A DNA stretch of 64,000 nt from JAMXLO01 sp963776505 (lineage in GTDB: Bacteria > Pseudomonadota > Alphaproteobacteria > Acetobacterales > Acetobacteraceae), in NCBI GenBank assembly GCA_963776505.1, contig CAVZNH010000063.1, positions 1-64,000 of the forward strand. Direction: 5' to 3'. The first letter of the stretch is position 1, and each line of letters opens with the position of its first letter. Below the pieces are notes generated by a model. That model worked only from the letters and a program-made list of their open reading frames with translations. It made no database searches and was not told where the DNA came from. Of the stretch, positions 1 to 9,618 are shown piece after piece. The position numbers were made by a program, and so were the translations under genes.

Positions 1-2
1 CG

Positions 3-68
3 CAGGCCGTTGTGTTTTTCCGGAAGGCTGCGGGTCAAGGATACGCACCGGCTGTGCAGCAGCTGAGG
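3..68 (+). CDS. Sel1-repeat-like C-terminal fragment (partial)
   Basis: The first bases, read in frame from position 3, give QAVVFFRKAAGQGYAPAVQQ. This resembles the consensus of a Sel1/TPR-like repeat, where an AA-x-QGYAPA core is typical. The frame carries no nearby stop and runs on antisense to the next gene, so the true end is probably hidden by a frameshift; stop codons occur in the other frames at about 64 and 83. Sel1 proteins are helical scaffolds in signalling or secretion, but nothing more can be said from this fragment. Confidence 0.3.
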
Positions 69-140
69 CCGCGTGTAGCCGAGGAGTCGTCGGGCATACG
101 GGCCATCATAGACGGACCATGTCCATCCAATCCGCGGCGA

Positions 141-1156
141 TCACGGCACCAGCAGGATCTTGCCGATGTGCTCGGACGATTCCATCAGCCGGTGCGCCTC
201 CGCAGCCTCGCGCAGCGGGAACTGGCGGTAGGTGAACGGCCGCAGCTTGCCCTGCGCCCACATCGGCCAGACCTTCTCGCGCAGTGCCGCGATGATCGAC
301 GCCTTCTGCGCCACGCTGCGCGAGCGCAGCGTCGAGCCGGTGACGGTCAGGTGCTTGCGCTGGATCGCGCCGAAATCCGCCTCGACCTTGGTGCCGCCCA
401 TCAGCGCGACGAAGCACAGCCGCCCCTCGTGCGCCAGCAGTTCGATCTCGCGCGGGATGTAGTCGCCGCCGACCATGTCGAGGATCGCATCGACGCCGCG
501 CCCGCCGGTGAACTCCTTGCCCACCGCGACAAAATCCTGCGTGCGGTAGTTGATCGCGACATCGGCGCCGAACTCGCGGCACGCGGCGCATTTCGCGTCC
601 GAGCCCGCGGTGGCCAGCACCTTGCAGCCCCACGCCTTGGCGAGCTGGATCGAGGTGACGCCGATGCCGCTGGAGCCGCCCTGGATCAGGAACGTCTCGC
701 CCGGCTGCAGATGCATCCGCTCGAACACGTTGGTCCACACGGTGCAGAACGTCTCGGGCAGGCCGCCGGCATCGATCAGGCTGACGCCCTGCGGCACCGG
801 CAGGCACTGCACCGCCGGCACCGCGGCATACTCGCCGTAGCCGTCGCCGATCATCAGCGCGCAGACCTGATCGCCGTCCTTCCATGCGTGACGCCGTCGC
901 CGCGCTTCACCACGGTGCCGGCGCATTCCAGGCCAGGGATGTCGGGCGCGCCCGGCGGCATCGGATAGCGGCCCATGCGCTGCAGGCAGTCGGCGCGGTT
1001 CACCCCGGCGGCGGCGATGCGGATCAGCACCTCGCCTGCCTTCGGCTCCGGCACGGGGCGCGTGGCGGGCACCAGCACCTCGGGTCCGCCGGGCTTGCTG
1101 ATCTCGATCACGGTCTGGGTGGCGGGGATGTTGGCGAGCACGGCCGGTCCTCCCAT
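141..1156 (-). CDS. NAD(P)H:quinone oxidoreductase, zinc-independent MDR family (frameshifted)
   Basis: Medium-chain dehydrogenase of the quinone oxidoreductase / PIG3 type, expected to reduce quinones or enones with NADPH. The N-terminal GroES-like half (starting MGGPAVLANIPA, with the AAGVNRADCLQRMG segment) lies in one frame. The Rossmann half (GGSSGIGVTSIQLAKAWG and the C-terminal EHIGKILLVP) lies in another. The frames join at about position 887, where adding one base restores GDGVT-AWKDGDQVCAL. The full protein is about 338 residues, normal for the family. No zinc-ligand cysteines are seen. Family assignment is firm; the substrate is not known. Confidence 0.88.
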
Positions 1157-1251
1157 TCGCTGGTCCTGATTGCACTCGGTATGGCAAATCGCCGGCTCTC
1201 GCGCCAGGACGCGCCGGTGGTACCCTGACGAATTGCCAGGCGAGGAGATGC

Positions 1252-1635
1252 GTGGCTGCGATCGTGCCGATGGTGGATCTGTGGCCCGCGGCCGCGGCGC
1301 TTCCGGCCGAAGGCTACCGGATGCTGTACCCGGGCTCGCTGTCGCTGTTCGGCTTCATCGGCTTCACGGTTCTGAAAATCCCGGGCGGCTGGTCGAACCC
1401 GCTGTATCTGGCGCCGTTGTTCGTCTCGGTCGTGCTGACCTACGGCATGTTCTGGTTCGTCTGGGCCTATTTCGGCGCGTTGATCGCCTTCGCGTGCCTG
1501 GCGGGGCCGTTCGTGCTGGCCGAGATCACCGGCAGCATGCTGCCGATCCGCGTCCGCTCGATCCTGGTGTTCGTGGCCTTCGTCGGCAGCATTCTGTGTG
1601 CCGACATGGCGGTGCACATGGGCGAGCTGGGCTGA
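1252..1635 (+). CDS. Small integral membrane protein, unknown function
   Basis: A 127-residue protein with about three hydrophobic segments (around residues 27-45, 52-75 and 80-118), so probably an inner-membrane protein. The GTG start at 1252 has a GA-rich stretch (GGCGAGGAG) just upstream; an ATG six codons in is an alternative. Its TGA stop shares one base with the ATG of the following PH-domain gene, which implies translational coupling and a shared membrane-linked role. I do not recognise the family. Confidence 0.6.
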   Translation: MAAIVPMVDLWPAAAALPAEGYRMLYPGSLSLFGFIGFTVLKIPGGWSNPLYLAPLFVSVVLTYGMFWFVWAYFGALIAFACLAGPFVLAEITGSMLPIRVRSILVFVAFVGSILCADMAVHMGELG

Positions 1636-2098
1636 TGGCCTACTACACGAAGGTCCTGCAGCCCGACGAGACGGTGAAGGTGGTCGGCCGGCTGCATTGG
1701 TCGATCTATGGGCGTGCGTTCGTGGTGCTGGCGATCGCTGTCGCGGTGCTGGTGTTTTCCGATCGGCTGCCCGACCCGATTGGCAGCGCTATGCGCTGAT
1801 GGCGAGCGGGGTGATCGGTGTCGTGGGGATCCTGCTGCTGCTCGGCGCCTGGATCCGCCGCAAGGCGACCGAGATCGTCGTGACGGATCGGCGGGTCATC
1901 TTCAAGCGCGGCCTGCTGTCGCGCCACACGGTCGAGATGAACGTGAGCAAGATCGAGACGGTGGACGTGGAACAGGGCCTGGCCGGCCGCATCTGGGGCT
2001 ATGGCACGTTGCTGATCCGCGGCACCGGCGCCGGCTTCGAGCCCCTGGCGGGCGTCGGCTCGCCGCTGCTCATCCGCAACGCGATCGTCGCGGGGTAG
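1635..2098 (+). CDS. Bacterial PH-domain (bPH2/YdbT-like) membrane protein (frameshifted)
   Basis: Begins MAYYTKVLQPDETVKVVGRL, followed by two membrane segments and then a domain containing EIVVTDRRVIFKRGLLSRHT and VSKIETVDVEQGLAGRIWGY. This pattern is typical of bacterial PH-domain (DUF304-like) proteins, which sit in the membrane with a small cytosolic beta domain. The two halves are in different frames; one extra G near 1786 would restore DPDWQRYALM. The reconstructed length is about 154 residues, usual for a single-unit member. It overlaps the upstream membrane gene by one base. The cellular role of this family is poorly defined. Confidence 0.8.
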
Positions 2099-2131
2099 TC
2101 GGCGGTTCTCGCCTTCGCCACGGGTCGCATT

Positions 2132-3016
2132 ATGATGCGTGAAATGCGTTACAGTCTGACCCTTATCGCCCCGCGCGGTGCCGCCACACTATCGGCGGCA
2201 GCAATTGCCCGCGTGCGGGACGCGGTGAACGGCGACGTGCCGGACATCCTGGCACCTGGTGAGGCCGCTGACATCGCATTGCCCGGTCCGCCGGACATGG
2301 CGGTGGTGCGCGCGGCGCTGGATGGCGCCGCCATCGACGCCATAGCGACACCGGCCGAGGGCAGGCGCAAAGCCCTCCTGGTCGCCGACATGGACAGTAC
2401 CATCGTGACCGGTGAGACGCTTGATGAACTCGCCGACTTCGCTGGTCTGAAGCCGCGCATCGCGGAGATCACCGCGCGCGCGATGAACGGCGAACTCGAC
2501 TTCAAGGCGGCGCTGCGCGAGCGGGTGGGCATGCTGAAGGGGCTTCCGGTCACCGCGCTCGAGCAGACCTGGCAGCGTATTCGTCTGACGCCGGGGCGCG
2601 CGAACTGGTGGCGACGATGCGTGCTCATGGTGCCTACACCGTGCTCGTGTCCGGCGGGTTTTCATTCTTCACCAGCCGGGTGCCGCGCTGTGTGGGTTCG
2701 ATCAGCATCGATCCAATGTGCTGCTGGATGATGGCGCCGCGCTGACCGGCCGCGTCGCCGAACCGATGCTCGATCGTGATACGAAGCTCGCGACGCTGAG
2801 AGACTGCGCCGCCAAACGCGGGCTGGCTCTGTCCGCGACAATCGCGGTCGGCGACGGTGCCAACGACCTCGACATGCTGCGCGCCGCCGGCCTGGGCGTC
2901 GCATTCCGCGCGAAGCCGATTGTGGCGGCCGCAGCTAGAGCGCGGGTGGACCACACCGATCTGCGCGCGCTGCTGTTCCGCAAGGCTACCGGGCGTCGGA
3001 CGTCGTCACCGGCTGA
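2132..3016 (+). CDS. serB: Phosphoserine phosphatase SerB (three frameshifts)
   Basis: HAD-family enzyme for the last step of serine biosynthesis, hydrolysing O-phosphoserine to serine. The nucleophile motif DMDSTIVTGE and the metal-binding motif VGDGANDLDML are both present, as is the N-terminal ACT-like region usual for alphaproteobacterial SerB. Three single-base losses (about 2598 in a G run, 2690 in GG, 2981 in CC) split it. Restoring them gives one protein of about 295 residues ending FRQGYRASDVVTG, a normal SerB length. Because serB is a core gene and all three losses sit in short base runs, sequence error is the likely cause. It converges on, and overlaps by about 31 bp, the small gene on the other strand. 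Confidence 0.9.
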
Positions 3017-3383
3017 GGTTGGCTCAACACAACCAGCGCCTCCGCCTCGGAAGCCACGTGGATGGTCGCATACCCGGCCGCCTCCGCCGTGCGGTCCATC
3101 TGGGTTGCGGCCGCTGCGCTCCATCGCCCTTGCCCACGATGCGCACCACCCATCGCATCCCCGCCTTGTGCAGGAAAGCCTGGAGTCGCCCGATGTGCTC
3201 GGCCACATGCGGCGTAGCAGGCCGCATGTCGGTGGTATCGCTGATGCAGTCGAACCCCGGCCGCAGCTTCGGCAGCAGCGATGCCACCTCGGCATGTAGC
3301 AGCTCGACGTCGGAGACATTCAGCAAGTCGATCCAACGCAGGATCAGCCGGTTGTGTTCCAGATCGATCTCGGCGCGATGCAT
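2986..3383 (-). CDS. Small STAS/SEC14-like protein, unknown function (frameshifted)
   Basis: About 133 residues beginning MHRAEIDLEHNRLILRWIDL and ending VVLSQPQPVTTSDAR. The order of features (an N-terminal beta strand, a central FDCISDTTDMRPAT segment, then a helix and a GYATIHVASEAEAL tail) resembles single-domain SpoIIAA/STAS-like proteins. That is an inference from pattern and not a firm family call. A single-base loss near 3128 splits the frame after VRIVGKG. The 3' end overlaps the 3' end of serB on the opposite strand. Confidence 0.55.
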
Positions 3384-3521
3384 CGCGATGCCCCGGTTGC
3401 CTGGGTTATTCAGATGCCCAAGCTAGCGCCGTAATTCCTCACCAAGTGCTTAAGACTCCCGCGTCCCGCCATCATCTCGACGCCCACTGGAGTGCAAATC
3501 CCGGGCAAGGCAAGCTGAACC

Positions 3522-5642
3522 ATGCCCATCAGCTATGCACATTATGGTCCGACTCACCCTGTTCTCGGCGCATTGGCGGAGCGCGTCAGCCACCCGCTGC
3601 TACGCGCATACGCCGCGCGCTATGGATCCCACACGCCGGACAGCGCCTATGCGCGCGAACGGGGCGCGTCGTCGCCGAGAAGCTGCAACGCGGCGAGCGT
3701 GTCTAGCTGGCCGGGATCGGACCCGCTGGCCACAACAGCGGCGTGGCCCTGGTCGAGGCCTCGCGCGCCGACGGCATCCGTCTGATCTGCAACAACGAGG
3801 AGGAGCGCTACTCCGGCGTCCGCCACTGCACCACCTGGCCAGAGCAGAGCCTGCACGCCGCGCTGACCACGCTGGCCAGCATCGGGATCGAGCCGGGCAA
3901 ATTCATGCGTTCGTCGCGAGCTGGGACTACGTCACGCTCGCCGCCACGTTGGTTCGAGCATTGTCGAGGAACTTCCGGCAAGTCGCGTCTTTCTGCGGCC
4001 ACAGAACTTCGCGCCGATGAACGCGAGCCACATCGCTCGCGCGTTCCGCTCGCCGCAGCGGCTCGGGCGCCAACTGGGGCTGCGTCGAGCCATGCCGATC
4101 ATCGGCATGCGGCATCACGACAACCACGCATATTTCTCCTATGCGGTGTCGCCGTTTGCCGGCAGCGACGAGCCGGTGATGATCAGCGTACTGGACGGCA
4201 TCGGCGACGATGGCGCGATCTCGCTCTACCTGGCGCAAGGCAACACCGTCACGCTGGTCCATCGCAATCGCGACATCTTCAATTCACTGGGCGGCTTCTA
4301 CAGCATGATCAGCTCGACCCAGGGCGGCTGGACGATCCTCAGCAGCGAGGGCCGCTTCATGGGCTCAGCCGCCTGGGGCGATGGCGAACGGCTCACCAAT
4401 CCCTATTACCGGCAGCTTCGCGAGCTGTTCCACTTCGCTGGTGACGGCACGGTGCGGCTCAACCGCGCTCTGGCGAATTGGCCGCGCAGCCTTCAGGCGC
4501 GTCCCTACACCAAGGCGCTGCACGACATCATTGGCCCGCCCATTCCGCTCGACGCGATGTGGAATCCTGACGCGGTGATGCGCGTCGATGTCGCATCGGC
4601 CGAGGTCAATTCCCAGGCACGCTTCGACAAGGCCGCGGCGACGCAGCTCGTATTCGAGGATGCGCTGTTCCACATCGTCGGCCATCTGATGCGCACCACT
4701 GGCAGTAGGCGGCTGGTGCTGACCGGCGGCACCGCGCTCAACGCGATTGCCAACATGCGGATGCTGGATCACCAGCCGGACCTGCACATCTGGGTGCCGC
4801 CGGTGCCGAGCGACGCCGGCGTCCCGGTCGGTGCCGCTTATCACTTCGCGCTGTCGAACGGCGCGCCGCTTGGCGAGAAGCTCCGTCACGCATTCCATTG
4901 CGGCGTGGCGCCTGGCGATGGCGCGATTGAGGCTGCGCTGCGCAACACCGGCGAAATCGGCTGGGAACGTCTGAACGACGATCGCGGTCGCATTGCCGAT
5001 CTGCTCGCCTGCTGCATCGCGCAGGATGGCGTCTTGGGCCTGTTCCAGGGCCCAGCCGAGACCGGGCCGCGCGCGCTCGGCCATCGTTCGATCCTCGCCA
5101 ATCCCTGCAATCCTCGAACGCTGGAAACCATCAACCGGCTGGTCAAGTTCCGCGAGCCGTTCCGTCCGCTCGCGCCGATGCTCACGCTGGAGGCCGCGCA
5201 TCGCTGGTTCGAATTGCAGGATGGCGCCGCGGACGACGACTACAATGCCTACAACTACATGGTGCTGACCGTGCGGCCGCGCGCGGACGCGATCCGCCAT
5301 ATCCCTGCGGTGATCCATCGCGACAATACCAGCCGCATCCAGATCGTGCGCGAGGACACCGATCCATTCACGCATGCCTATCTGAGGGCGATGGGCAGGC
5401 GCGTCGGCGTCGAGGTGTCGGTGAACACCTCGCTCAATGTCGCCGGGCCGATCGTGCAGACGCCACAGCAGGCGCTCGAGGCGCTGCGGCGCTCCAAGGC
5501 AATGGATGGCGTGCTGCTTCTGGGTGCGGAGGGCGGCGCATACCTTGCGTGGCACGCGGTTGACGCACCGCCGAAGGATGGTGGCCTTCGGCTCCGGCAG
5601 TGGCTACAGCGATGGCGGGCGGAGACCGGCGTCTTGGCGTGA
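3522..5642 (+). CDS. NodU/CmcH-family carbamoyltransferase (frameshifted, with an in-frame TAG)
   Basis: Transfers a carbamoyl group from carbamoyl phosphate, via carbamoyl-adenylate, to a hydroxyl of a sugar or secondary metabolite. The N-terminal domain starts MPISYAHYGPTHPVLGALAE and carries the metal-site motif MRHHDNHAYFSY. The C-terminal domain has the hallmark GPAETGPRALGHRSILA and KFREPFRPLAPML. The reconstructed length is about 707 residues, in the usual range. Single-base losses near 3664, 3900 and 3957 shift the N-terminal part. Between the first and second of these, an in-frame TAG at 3704-3706 sits where related proteins read Tyr in a V-Y-LAG-GPAGHNSG context. The C-terminal 541 residues from 4017 are uninterrupted. 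The acceptor substrate is unknown; the next two genes point the same way. Confidence 0.88.
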
Positions 5643-5752
5643 TCGCCGTTAGGCCTACGGCACAGCCCACGCTGGGTCGCATCCATGTGCGCAGAAAGGA
5701 TATGTTGACGGACCTGGTGGCATGATGCGCGGGCAATCAGCGAATACCCACA

Positions 5753-6877
5753 GTGAGCGCGACTGCCCAACCTGCTTCCCGGCCGGATGTTCAACCGGTT
5801 GATACCTTCCTGCCAACCACGTTTCTGGAGCGTGGGGTGGCAGTGCCATTCACCACGCCACAATTGAACGGGGCGCGCGCGCGGCCAGGCGAGCGCAAAC
5901 CCTTGGAACTGGTCGTGAAAAACCCATCGGGTGGGCGCGGCGTCTATATCGTCTCATGGGATCATATAGCCAGCCTCTACACCCTCACGCTGAACGATCG
6001 ACGGCTCATTGAAGCGGTCCTCAAGCTCCGAGGCGTGACGCCAGATACGATCCGGAACACGGCGCGCGAAGTTGCCGCCGAAGGATTGGCTGGGCGGGGC
6101 GCGGTGACGGCAGCGCAAAGAGCGCGAGACAGCGATGACCTGGAGCGCCTGCAGGCAAACTTCGACCTGCTCCTCGAATTGGTGCGCCAGACCGAGCGCA
6201 ACGGCGAGTGTCCCATTCCTCCCGAGCAGGCCCCTCCGCTGGAATTGGAGCAGCGCGGCAAGCGCGCAGTTGCCCGTATGGCACCGAAGCTTGGTTGCAC
6301 GGTCGATGCGATAGCGACGGCCCTCGAGCAACTTGCCGCGCTATTTCGGGGGGTCGGTGTCAGACAACCTGCCAGAGTGGCGCGGGAAATCGGCCGACTG
6401 GTGCGTGTGCGCCGCGAGATCATCAAATACGCCGACAGCAATCCGGACGAGAACGCGAACGAGGCAATTCTGGTCGCAAATGCGGCTGACCTGACCATCA
6501 TGCTGGCAAAGTCGACGCTCGCCGACGCACAGGCCACGCCCAGCGATATCGCGGCCCTCCTGAGAAATTGGGCAAGAGATCCTGGTGAGATCGCGCAGTT
6601 GCTGGCGAGGCCGGATTGGCTGCTCGATGGCTGGGACCGCATAGCCGCTCTCTGGGATACCACACCCGACACGGCGGATACTCTGGTTGAGATGGCCGCG
6701 TTGGTGCCGGTGGTTCCGCGCGAGGCCGACAACTGGTTGAGCTACCGCCTTGGCAACGCGGTCGACCTGCCACGCTACCGCAGCAAGGTGGTGCAACAAC
6801 TGGAGGATTGGCGGACGGGTGTGACGGTATCCGACCTCGTCTCGCGCAACGAAGCGCTCTTGGAGAAAACTCTGTGA
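5753..6877 (+). CDS. Hypothetical protein, first of an unrecognised gene pair
   Basis: 374 residues, GTG start, no signal peptide or membrane segment. A proline-rich N-terminus (about 45 residues) is followed by a conserved-looking block around residues 55-80 (SGGRGVYIVSWDHIASLYTL). The rest is mostly helical and charged, with Arg/Glu-rich stretches suggesting helical bundles. It is followed after 24 bp by another helical hypothetical gene on the same strand. I do not recognise a domain. The pair sits directly downstream of the carbamoyltransferase, but co-function is only inferred from position. Confidence 0.7.
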   Translation: MSATAQPASRPDVQPVDTFLPTTFLERGVAVPFTTPQLNGARARPGERKPLELVVKNPSGGRGVYIVSWDHIASLYTLTLNDRRLIEAVLKLRGVTPDTIRNTAREVAAEGLAGRGAVTAAQRARDSDDLERLQANFDLLLELVRQTERNGECPIPPEQAPPLELEQRGKRAVARMAPKLGCTVDAIATALEQLAALFRGVGVRQPARVAREIGRLVRVRREIIKYADSNPDENANEAILVANAADLTIMLAKSTLADAQATPSDIAALLRNWARDPGEIAQLLARPDWLLDGWDRIAALWDTTPDTADTLVEMAALVPVVPREADNWLSYRLGNAVDLPRYRSKVVQQLEDWRTGVTVSDLVSRNEALLEKTL

Positions 6878-6901
6878 CTTGCACATGGGCAGGAGGCTGA
6901 G

Positions 6902-8143
6902 TTGGCCACAAACGGGCCGTCGCCCCCGCTGACTGGACCCAACCTGCGCACCTTGCAGCGTGATCTCGCCACCGCGCAGGACGATCAGATCCATCGTGTG
7001 CTGACGCTCATAGACGCTCTTGCCGAGCGCGGTGACGCTGACAAGCTCATCGCACCGCTACGCGGGCGCATCGCCGAGTTGCGGCCAAGACGCAAGCTCA
7101 GTCTGACGCGGCTGCTGTTCACCCCACTGCATCCGTTGATCGTTGACGCGGCCAATTGGAGCGCAGCCGCACCGTCGATACCGCGCACCGCGATCATGCC
7201 GCTGGCCGGTCAGGTGAGGGACAGTCTCGGCGCGACGGCCGCGACGATCGACGCGCTGGCCGCGCAGCATTCGGCGACTGACGGCATTGGTGCACTGCTC
7301 GAGATCGGCGGCGAACTCTGGCCGACTGCGGCAAAGATTCTCGAGGCCGCCCCGATGCCGGCCAACTGGACGGCAAAAACCGGTCTGCGAGAACGCGATC
7401 ACGCAGCGCTGAACAGTGCTGTATCCAGCCTGCTTGCCCAGGCACTCCCCCTATTGGGTGTTGTCGTCAGGGCGATGGCCGGGACTGCCCCTGAGCCCGA
7501 GGAATTGCATGCCCTCCTGGAAGCGGTGGCACCTGCCGGCGCCCAGGCGCTTGCGATGATGATTGCGTTGGCGATGGGATGGTTGCCACGTTCCGAGCCA
7601 CTGATTCAGGTGGTCGACGACTTCGCAAGACGACATGACGACCCGGCGGTCAGCGCGACCGTCGACGGCGCTGTCGACTTTGTCCTCACGCGGATTGAAC
7701 AATCGCCACTGCCCAGTGTGGATTTGACGACTGCCGCCGTGGAGGCCCGTCAGGTCGCCATTATGCTGGGCGATCTCATGCATTGCTCAGCGCAGCGACC
7801 GCGACGGCGAAACCGTGTCGAGCAGGTTCGCCGCGAAGTGGACACAGCCTGTCGTAAGCGCTTTGCGATGGAGGTGGAGGCACAATTGGTCGCGCCGTCG
7901 ACTGGGATTGCTGCGGCCGAAGATGATGCGATCGAGGCGTTGGAGGCGGCCGCGCGTGGCTTGCGCCGATTTGAGGGGGCCGCGCGGCAAATCGGCAGTG
8001 CCGAGCAATATGACCAGCAATTGCAACGCGCAGCGGAGGCGTTGCGTCCAAAACCAGATGAAGATGCGGTGGCGCGTGTCAGTCGCATCAGGTTGGTCGA
8101 GATCCTGCGTGGGTCCGATGCCGCGGTGGCCATGCTGAAATGA
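6902..8143 (+). CDS. Hypothetical protein, second of an unrecognised gene pair
   Basis: 413 residues, predicted cytosolic and helix-rich. The start is TTG at 6902, chosen because a full AGGAGG ribosome-binding site lies about 7 bases upstream and no better ATG is nearby. A mildly hydrophobic region around residues 180-225 (AQALPLLGVVVRAMAG, AQALAMMIALAMGWLP) could be buried helices or a weak membrane segment. The C-terminal third is rich in Ala, Arg and Glu and may form coiled coil. I do not recognise a family. Tight spacing to the preceding gene suggests one transcript. Confidence 0.7.
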   Translation: MATNGPSPPLTGPNLRTLQRDLATAQDDQIHRVLTLIDALAERGDADKLIAPLRGRIAELRPRRKLSLTRLLFTPLHPLIVDAANWSAAAPSIPRTAIMPLAGQVRDSLGATAATIDALAAQHSATDGIGALLEIGGELWPTAAKILEAAPMPANWTAKTGLRERDHAALNSAVSSLLAQALPLLGVVVRAMAGTAPEPEELHALLEAVAPAGAQALAMMIALAMGWLPRSEPLIQVVDDFARRHDDPAVSATVDGAVDFVLTRIEQSPLPSVDLTTAAVEARQVAIMLGDLMHCSAQRPRRRNRVEQVRREVDTACRKRFAMEVEAQLVAPSTGIAAAEDDAIEALEAAARGLRRFEGAARQIGSAEQYDQQLQRAAEALRPKPDEDAVARVSRIRLVEILRGSDAAVAMLK

Positions 8144-8327
8144 AATTTGCGTAGTTCGAGTTGGTCTGGGTGAGGGCGGCAAGTTCGATTGGTCTCGGGT
8201 CCGCCGAAGAAAGGGCCCGCGCGCGCATCGACGCCTGCCAGCTCGGGGTCGCTGGCGATCAGGCAATCGAGCGCGGCGCGGGCAGCGGCGGGCGGACGGG
8301 GAAGTTCACGCCCGCCGTATCACGCGA
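8144..8327. other. Intergenic stretch with a possible gene remnant
   Basis: No complete gene is seen. On the minus strand one frame reads AARAALDCLIASDPELAGVD followed by ARAGPFFGGPE, which has natural protein-like composition and could be the relic end of a deleted gene, but there is no start and no recognisable family. Confidence 0.25.
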
Positions 8328-8747
8328 TCAGCCGGTGCGGGTCACCCGGCCGGTATGCGGGTCCATGGTGAATCGGGCGATCACTGAGCCTTCCTGGGTG
8401 GCGAGTGCGAAGCCAATCGCGCCATCCGAGGTCGATGCAACCTCGACCACCTTCCAGGTGTGATTGCCGTTCCACAGCAAGAACGCCTCGGCGATCTTCT
8501 GCACGTCCGGCGGCGTGAGGTTGCGATCCTCCTGCCGGTAGACCAACGCGAACGTGCGAAGCCGCTCCATGGCCTCGCCACGTCGTGCCTCATGGCCGCG
8601 CTGCATCCAGCCCATCCAGTGTGGTCGGCCAGGCGGTGCGTCCTGCGTCGATGGTGGGGGCGCGGGCTGCGCGTTGGCTATCAGGATCCCCGTGGAGGCG
8701 CCGCCGATGGTCAGTACGGCCAGCGTTGTCAGAATGGTCTTTCGCAC
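8328..8747 (-). CDS. Periplasmic small protein of unknown function
   Basis: 139 residues. The start is GTG at 8747, because GGAGAG lies just upstream and the protein then begins with a clean signal peptide (VRKTILTTLAVLTIGGASTG). The mature part has a Pro-rich linker, a basic segment (MQRGHEARRGEAMERL) and a C-terminal region with NGNHTWKVVEV and RFTMDPHTGRVTRTG that recalls PepSY-like domains, although I cannot confirm this. It is transcribed divergently from the adjacent two-component system and may be its target or accessory protein. Confidence 0.65.
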   Translation of the reverse strand: MRKTILTTLAVLTIGGASTGILIANAQPAPPPSTQDAPPGRPHWMGWMQRGHEARRGEAMERLRTFALVYRQEDRNLTPPDVQKIAEAFLLWNGNHTWKVVEVASTSDGAIGFALATQEGSVIARFTMDPHTGRVTRTG

Positions 8748-8895
8748 AATACTCTCCAGGATAATGGTCCGCGTCTCGCGGTGAGACACAATCTGGCGTG
8801 TTCCCGTTGCTGCCGTGTGTCGCCAACGCGACGAATTGCGACGGAATGCAAACGGCTCTGCCGAAACGGCGCAAACCGCCGTATGTTACACAGCC

Positions 8896-9618
8896 ATGGA
8901 ACCAGCGCCGCACATCATGGTGGTGGACGATGATCGCGAAATCCGCGACCTGCTCGCCCGCTTCCTGGAGGAGAAGCACCAGATGCGCGTCACCGCGGTG
9001 CGGGACGCCCGGGAGGCGCGCCGTGCCTTCGCCAACGGCCATTATCAACTGGTGGTGCTCGACCTGATGCTGCCGGGCGAGGGGGGCCTGGACTTCGCGC
9101 GCTGGCTCCGCAGCCAGTCCGAGGTGCCTATCGTCATGCTGACCGCGATGGGCGAGGAGACCGACCGCATCATCGGCCTCGAACTTGGCGCCGACGACTA
9201 CGTGCCAAAGCCGTTCAACCCGCGCGAACTGCTGGCGCGAATCCGCGCCGTGCTGCGGCGTGCCGGCGATGCCAGGGAGCGGCGCGTCGAAACGTCGTCG
9301 CGGAACATGCGCTTTGCCGGCTGGACGCTGGTGCCGGCGCGCCGGCGGCTGCTCAACCCCGACGGTGCCGAGGTCGCCCTCACGGGAGGCGAATACGACC
9401 TGTTGGTGGCGCTGGTCGAGCGTGCCAACCGCGTGCTAACGCGCGACATGCTCCTGGACCTCCTGCGCGGCCGCCAGGCCGGCCCGTTCGACCGGGCGAT
9501 CGACGTCGCGATCAGCCGCTTGCGACGCAAGTTGGAGGATGACGGCCGCAACGCCCAGCTCATCAAGACAGTCCGCGGCGGAGGATACGTACTGGCGGCG
9601 ACGGTCGAGCGGGCGTGA
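8896..9618 (+). CDS. OmpR-family response regulator
   Basis: 240 residues. The receiver domain (residues 1-120) has the acidic pair DDD at 11-13, phospho-acceptor Asp56 (VVLDLMLPGEGG), Thr83 and Lys105 (DDYVPKPFNPREL). The C-terminal winged-helix DNA-binding domain contains LTGGEYDLLVALVERANRVL and IDVAISRLRRKLEDD. The ATG at 8896 places the receiver at the N-terminus as usual. Its stop overlaps the kinase start by 4 bp (GTGA). It most resembles the OmpR/PetR regulators of alphaproteobacteria; the target genes are unknown. Confidence 0.93.
   Translation: MEPAPHIMVVDDDREIRDLLARFLEEKHQMRVTAVRDAREARRAFANGHYQLVVLDLMLPGEGGLDFARWLRSQSEVPIVMLTAMGEETDRIIGLELGADDYVPKPFNPRELLARIRAVLRRAGDARERRVETSSRNMRFAGWTLVPARRRLLNPDGAEVALTGGEYDLLVALVERANRVLTRDMLLDLLRGRQAGPFDRAIDVAISRLRRKLEDDGRNAQLIKTVRGGGYVLAATVERA

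Noticed and set aside
12..968. Long open frame antisense to the quinone oxidoreductase gene
   Set aside because: Only its first 20 residues look like a protein (Sel1-like); the rest is a GC-driven shadow of the real gene.
2598..2981. Programmed ribosomal frameshifting in serB
   Set aside because: Three separate losses in one gene with no slippery heptamer or stimulatory structure; sequence error is simpler.
3704..3706. Stop-codon readthrough or pyrrolysine at the TAG
   Set aside because: No readthrough or pylT/pylS signal is seen, and the gene carries other errors nearby.
8144..8327. Intact gene on the minus strand between the hypothetical pair and the periplasmic protein
   Set aside because: The protein-like stretch has no start and is interrupted; kept only as a possible relic.
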